Below, piece after piece: positions 10,901 through 11,977 of a stretch of 11,977 bases of DNA. This DNA is from Fidelibacterota bacterium UBA2125 (GTDB lineage: Bacteria > Fidelibacterota > Marinisomatia > Marinisomatales > S15-B10): NCBI GenBank assembly GCA_002329125.1, contig DCXX01000140.1, positions 1-11,977 on the forward strand, read 5' to 3'. A model generated the notes under the pieces. The model was not told the DNA's origin. It did no database searches and saw only the letters and a program-made list of their open reading frames with translations. A program made the position numbers and the translations under genes. Position 1 is the stretch's first letter; every line of letters starts with the position of its first letter.

Positions 10901-11186
10901 AATTGCTGTCATTCTTTGGAAATTCACTGGCGGAAAGGATTTTAGTCAGGGAGTTTTATTCGGCAACACTCTTAGTGATGAAAAACCGGGAGAGTATGCT
11001 GTAGACTGGTCAAAAAGACCATTTCGACTGGCTATCAAGTATAGTGATGGTACACGGCGATACGGACTCTTTGAATTCATCGGACACAACAAACTGAGGG
11101 TTGTATCATCCTCTGAAAAGAGGCCTTCTTCCTGGTCTGACGGCGATTACTTTGAATTTGAGTTCAGAGACAACAATATTCCCTAA
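1980..11186 (+). CDS. Giant exported protein with 26 tandem Ig-like repeats
   Basis: A 3068-residue protein, well over 300 kDa. The GTG at 1980 is the only plausible start: an in-frame TGA lies at 1962, it yields a signal peptide (MVRLVGFILLFIVGTLSGQ), and the next Met is near residue 110. No Shine-Dalgarno sequence is visible. Residues about 20-218 form a Tyr/Asp-rich module with repeated YDTTG-type turns, reminiscent of YD or MORN-like repeats. Residues 219-2965 are 26 units of 101-110 residues. The consensus begins after YDxT with PPxI, then NxxxxYxLSExLxxGxVxWxxxGGxxDxxSPH, then ELxxGxH, LVDGAIYxV and GxDxAGN; this resembles bacterial Ig-like (Big_5-like) domains. Residues 2966-3068 form a distinct Gly/aromatic-rich domain starting LDGEWAYQG. 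I see one cysteine (in unit 5) and no RTX, LPXTG or autotransporter domain, nor a typical type IX sorting tail. A surface adhesin, stalk or matrix protein is the likely role, by analogy only. Confidence 0.9.
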   Translation: MVRLVGFILLFIVGTLSGQTGDVRYYRSERSFLSGVEIFESDLGFRSYIQVRYDTTGKLVRKAFYKRRNRLDRFETFQYDTTTGRLRLKSLFSADSTLQKYTRFGADEIMSDKFIRYTYGVSTIQDYDDRFTSIEYRSNGKPLVYRFYDVDGFMYGVMELKYDNDDHVRQEDWVVMPSQKVVRRYVKNFDSRSGETDVWEYDSTLTVVNKMTIDSDGFAPIITLFSPEEGLPFNEPRLSYHLKEDIAKGTVSWEWAGGKADTLSPHMVDLIPSERTRGDHQNKLLRYAPQLQDSASYNIKFSGEGESGYPAREIFLTQVPYDTTPPVYTADAPQYSRRPVISFSLDEALSTAEVVWVWERGVRDENAPHIIGLSRGMLEAGEQDSVILGDDIQLAEGTVYKVLFQGKDIAGNSGPFLTIEDVVYDTTRPEIDWRSPDSGDFASSSVVGFVSSEDLMEAEIRWEHVGGIPDDGAPYTVELEDTELDGGEHLYESLANSPQLVDGAIYNITMDGKDLAGNVAVSLEIPNVVYDTSPPMLAAIAPEPGISIRDGAVIYNLSEDFASAEVDWVLEGAEASDSKNIRIKIPSEGLASGDHRLDDSTFVERLTDGGLFTIQLTGRDRAGNEAVPSSISNVKFDITAPEFANITPSDCTFVMSPHVNYTLTEDLSEGTVIWTQVAGEIDLSSPQMMTLPTNELTIGVHDSVMAPVAPSLQDGSIYVVSFMGVDPAGNRSLGASATDVMYDITPPEIIFTFPDNGSHIPTTAITYTSSERLSRGQVTWEWVDGKLDVKAPHITSLEAAELSKGAHESFVLAKKPTLVSGGVYEVTIEGTDLSGKISEPKIATRVTFDNTPPEVFFTSPSSDAYRNRPAIGYELSEALSSASVIWQRKDGEEDVSSPHVVALESLELSGGPHADSLLTNDPFLKDGAIYDVQMVGIDSAGNVSDTVSVTGIIYDTTPPELIVSYPIASTPTRNYDVAYSVSENLKSGEVIWEWSGGESDSVGRHVQPLSGNELVAGDHVRATIINSSPELVEGAVYSVTINAMDLASNSSAPMLVENVIYDATAPVFAQVSPDSGDYVNSTAITYHISETILSGAVIWESNSPEIDTLRHTVEFEGDELKSGLHETIIMANAPGQLVDGAIYTLKIAGSDAALNNSDTVIVAQITYDDQPPVVELPNPVADTFVSSTMLSYKFSESMSSATAQWEHTGGSRDRDSLHVVDFVPNELTEGEHPETKFFNEQKLVEGGIYRLTVTGTDLAGNISEPIVINNLTFDATAPIFADVLPAVDSYVNAPLVGYWLSENLSDGILTWNQIGGTEDPNSPHVSTLTGPELNSGTHAPGRLTETPELVDGAIYSVSMAGHDPAGNLSETVQINSVHYDITNPVIVMENPLTDSNVNTPNIIYNLSEVMAEGSITFQRTAGSADPGSPHTVTIPQAQLDMGKHASLDSTVWPDLSDGSVYRVTYTGIDRAGNEAEPVVLNQIGYDITPPVISTLMPSDSSAVNHTRFSYNLSEQMVEGTVTWTWLAGPEDSGSPHSINLAEDIMGEGSSGDVELDEPPLLVDGAEYSFELIGKDAAGNRSETAKVSNIHYDVTPPTFAVAYPSTDQYVLDSRVAYGLSEPLAEGSVTWAQTSGSADSRSPHVLQLTGKELTTEQYDTLLSSIPPLTDGAVYSITFGGTDAAGNEAEKVTVNEIKVDYTAPVLTLTSPLSGSAIKNSAIAYTLSENLKDASMLWTYVEGPNDPSSPHTVPLDSDELTLGDHPEGELIFPPLLVDGGLYNLAFVGVDYAGNVSDTVKVEELRYDVTPPVIVLTDPMPDAFLNNILPSYSLSEQMLEASFVWTRTGGLDDAASPHTSELTENELSPGEHLETALMNLPALVDGAVYTVIFNGKDMANNDAEEVVIERIAYDVTLPVIAVSGPESDIYIDEPFISLSLSEDLASGQIVWRDSRNSANSQTMTISGDLSTIGEHLEVNLSDSITLTDGTIYSLLVTGMDRAGNEATPVSINNIGFDTSPPTLAITSPAMGNYINSTGLTFNLSENLKEGVITWLRTGGVADSSPPREINLSTVALTAGDHPDFLFPDMASLVSGAIYSVTISGVDMAGNEGTPVTIPDLSYDDSPPTFAVNYPASNQFLNSMEVAFVLSESFGNASVTWSRVGGNNDSSSPHEIALTEAERGEGDHPRGVLAQTPTLVDGAQYDIAFTGTDLAGNAADKVLLSGVTYDISPPAIAVSLPSSMSSINSDVMTYNLSEEMNEGKVVWTQVSGNTDGSSPHEISLNSSELVEGAHESVTLSTPPSLVDGAIYNVAFSGNDQAGNESEVVSLEQILFDVTPPTIIASYPTPTSLVNTTVLSYNLSEILSEGTVTWSRTGGEADPSSPHEVTLSGLELMQGEHPDLLLSTPPNLMSETVYSITFSGKDPAGNSASGMVIEAVTFDNSAPVLALQVPNNAVAISSPDLNFSSSENLASGTIIYERTSGVNDPDSPHEVALTGVELSAGDRNAVTLTNSPTLVNGASYRITLTGTDAAGNAGEPISLSGILYDAVQPVITLSSPGAESFINKLDIAYSLSETLTKATATWTQTGGNPDPQSPRIVELTVPEMGQGDRSDILTNQVILTDGAIYTLSLAGSDAAGNEAAIVTAANINYDVTQPQFSNISPTEGYTNGRTMSYTLNETLLKGSVVFSSSGGVPDPNAPHNVPLSGNELTGGAHDNIDLTEAPELVSGASYIINLSGVDAAGNPSEAVQIGPLLYDNTPPAITVTGPVSGSSINNSSISYELSEVLASGTVTWAPAGGSPQVKTFSGNEIEAGVHLDLTMSDSPSLADGTVYSLTFEGNDNAGNQMETVVVSDVTFDITPPKINIDFSGSAPSKGLFIYNSPVGLTYSEDMGEVVFRWEREGGSEDPDSPHTLYVAGADLGKGEHSEVQVPGSENVLIGTSYTMFVDGKDKAGNPTKTQKVENIDIIRNLDGEWAYQGIAVILWKFTGGKDFSQGVLFGNTLSDEKPGEYAVDWSKRPFRLAIKYSDGTRRYGLFEFIGHNKLRVVSSSEKRPSSWSDGDYFEFEFRDNNIP
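2634..10874 (+). repeat. 26 tandem Ig-like coding repeats, about 318 bp each
   Basis: Units begin at residues 219, 325, 428, 534, 640, 746, 852, 958, 1065, 1171, 1277, 1383, 1489, 1595, 1700, 1806, 1912, 2015, 2121, 2227, 2333, 2439, 2545, 2650, 2755 and 2856, placing each border just after YDxT. Eighteen of 26 are exactly 106 residues. The units align easily as protein but share only short exact DNA matches; the longest I noticed is 17 nt, GTCTATTCAATCACTTT, in units 14 and 21. This is old duplication with strong divergence, not a recent or unstable array. Unit 1 lacks DxAGN. Units 17 and 25 lack the SPH segment. Unit 26 has a few extra residues near its start (SGSAPSKGLFIYNS). Confidence 0.92.
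10875..11183 (+). other. C-terminal non-Ig domain of the giant protein
   Basis: Residues 2966-3068 depart from the Ig-like pattern. They begin LDGEWAYQG and contain FTGGKDFSQGVLFGN, a YAVDWSKRPFRLAI strand pair, a YSDGTRRYGLFEF hairpin-like segment and a final EFEFRD. Alternating hydrophobic residues with Gly/Asp turns suggest a small all-beta (perhaps lipocalin-like) fold. I do not recognise the family. It occupies the position where secretion or anchoring signals usually sit in such proteins. Confidence 0.5.
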
Positions 11187-11250
11187 TACTCCGTTTTCTC
11201 TTTCATTTCGACTAAATTCCCCACCGATTTTTTGAATAATCATTATTGTT

Positions 11251-11256
11251 AGGAGA
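11251..11256 (+). promoter_or_regulatory. Ribosome binding site of the acidic-tail protein
   Basis: AGGAGA ends 5 nt before the ATG at 11262 and fixes that start. Its quality contrasts with the giant gene just upstream, which has none, so this genome does use Shine-Dalgarno initiation. Confidence 0.8.
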
Positions 11257-11261
11257 AACAG

Positions 11262-11852
11262 ATGGCTAAAGGGACAAGTTTTGCAGAAAAGGCGAAAAGA
11301 GGCAAAAAGAAAGAGAAAGAATTCACAGTAGTCAAATATGTGAAATCAGTCGTTTCAGAAAAATCCGGGCATTACAGGTTTCAAGAGTCCATGCTGAAAG
11401 TCCCTTCAGGTATGAGCCTGGATGTTTACCTGAAGGAGCTGGAGGCCGGACCTGTAGATGAAGTAGAGGAAGTTGCTGATACTCAGGAAGAGTCGGTAGC
11501 TGAAATCCAGGAACCGGATGCAAATGAAGTTCAATCGGAAGAAGGGGGAGAGCCATCGGGTGAACCCACGGAAGAAGAAGTAGAAGCTGAGGTATCCGAG
11601 CCTGAATCGACAGAAACTTCTGATGATAGCAACGTACCGGTAGAAGCGACTGAAAGTGAAGCTGCGGTTAGAGAAGCATCAGAACCGGTGGATGAACCGA
11701 AAGATGAAGAACCTGAGACTACTGAGGAAGAACCAGTTGAGGAATCTGATCAGGAAGATGTGCCTTCAGAAGAAACAGCTGATGCTGAAGAGGCCGATCC
11801 AGAAGAAGAAGTGTCAGATGTGTCTTCCGAAGAGGAAGAGAAGTCAGACTGA
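11262..11852 (+). CDS. Basic DUF4295-like head with a long acidic tail
   Basis: A 196-residue protein, probably cytoplasmic; there is no signal peptide or membrane segment. Residues 1-20 are strongly basic (MAKGTSFAEK, then AKRGKKKEKE). Residues about 21-60 contain VVKYVKSVVSEKSGHYRF and QESML, which recall the short Bacteroidota family DUF4295, where a K-x-VKS ... SG-x-Y-x-F-x-E pattern follows a MAK start in proteins of about 50 residues. If right, this is a family member with an unusual extension: residues about 62-196 are low complexity, mostly Glu, Asp, Ser, Pro, Thr and Val, with very few basic residues and a likely disordered state. A basic nucleic-acid-binding or ribosome-associated head is inferred, not shown. 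It is 75 nt after the giant gene and 33 nt before a tRNA, so it is probably functionally separate from the repeat protein. Coding status is secure from the Shine-Dalgarno sequence and start; the family call is tentative. Confidence 0.85.
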   Translation: MAKGTSFAEKAKRGKKKEKEFTVVKYVKSVVSEKSGHYRFQESMLKVPSGMSLDVYLKELEAGPVDEVEEVADTQEESVAEIQEPDANEVQSEEGGEPSGEPTEEEVEAEVSEPESTETSDDSNVPVEATESEAAVREASEPVDEPKDEEPETTEEEPVEESDQEDVPSEETADAEEADPEEEVSDVSSEEEEKSD

Positions 11853-11885
11853 TTTCTCTTTTTATTTATTGATTTCTTGATATTT

Positions 11886-11973
<88 letters not shown>

Positions 11974-11977
11974 TCTC

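Noticed and set aside
11235..11247. AATAAT-C-ATTATT palindrome just before the Shine-Dalgarno sequence of the acidic-tail gene
   Set aside because: All A/T with a 1-base loop; expected by chance in an A/T-rich spacer, and too weak for a terminator. Could be an operator but nothing supports it.
11656..11880. Open frame giving a Lys/Arg-rich 74-residue peptide on the plus strand
   Set aside because: It is the +1 shadow of the GAA-rich acidic tail; repeated GAA and GAG codons read out of frame give Lys and Arg. No ribosome binding site.

Overview
The window (about 12 kb) has the look of a marine or environmental bacterium of the FCB superphylum. Candidatus Neomarinimicrobiota or a Bacteroidota relative is my best guess, with low to moderate confidence. 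The reasons are a CsgG-like/DUF5683-like envelope protein, a very large Sec-exported Ig-like repeat protein, and a small basic protein whose N-terminus resembles the Bacteroidota family DUF4295. No phage, IS element, integrase or CRISPR signal is visible. The DNA reads as chromosomal, with a tRNA gene at the right edge.

Layout, left to right. (1) Minus strand, 53-1027: an exported protein with an N-terminal CsgG/FlgO-like domain and a C-terminal membrane-associated DUF5683-like region carrying a PGLGQ motif. (2) A divergent 105-bp spacer. (3) Plus strand, 1133-1930: a secreted alpha/beta hydrolase with a GHSFG nucleophile elbow. (4) Plus strand, 1980-11186: one gene of 3068 codons that takes up about 77% of the window. 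It has a signal peptide, a roughly 200-residue tyrosine/aspartate-rich N-terminal module, 26 tandem Ig-like units of about 106 residues (18 are exactly 106), and a separate C-terminal domain of about 103 residues. Its GTG start has no Shine-Dalgarno sequence and lies inside a strong predicted hairpin. (5) Plus strand, 11262-11852: a 196-residue protein with a basic DUF4295-like head and a very acidic 130-residue tail, behind a good Shine-Dalgarno sequence. (6) A complete tRNA-Ser(GGA) at 11886-11972.

The hydrolase and the giant protein run in the same direction, 49 nt apart, and both carry signal peptides, so they may be co-transcribed and act together outside the cytoplasmic membrane. That is inference from position only. 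The acidic protein and the tRNA look like an unrelated housekeeping block.

The most notable structure is the giant protein. Every unit keeps one invariant Glu, nearly every unit keeps two Asp at its end, and 15 of 26 units carry two His at an exactly constant spacing (H-x13-H). The units have diverged strongly in sequence while keeping length and register. I suggest a long, cation-stabilised surface fibre or adhesin with possible per-unit metal sites. This is a structural hypothesis, not a demonstrated function. No stretch over 300 bases lacks a gene. The first 52 bases hold only the region downstream of the minus-strand gene, and I see nothing recognisable in them.
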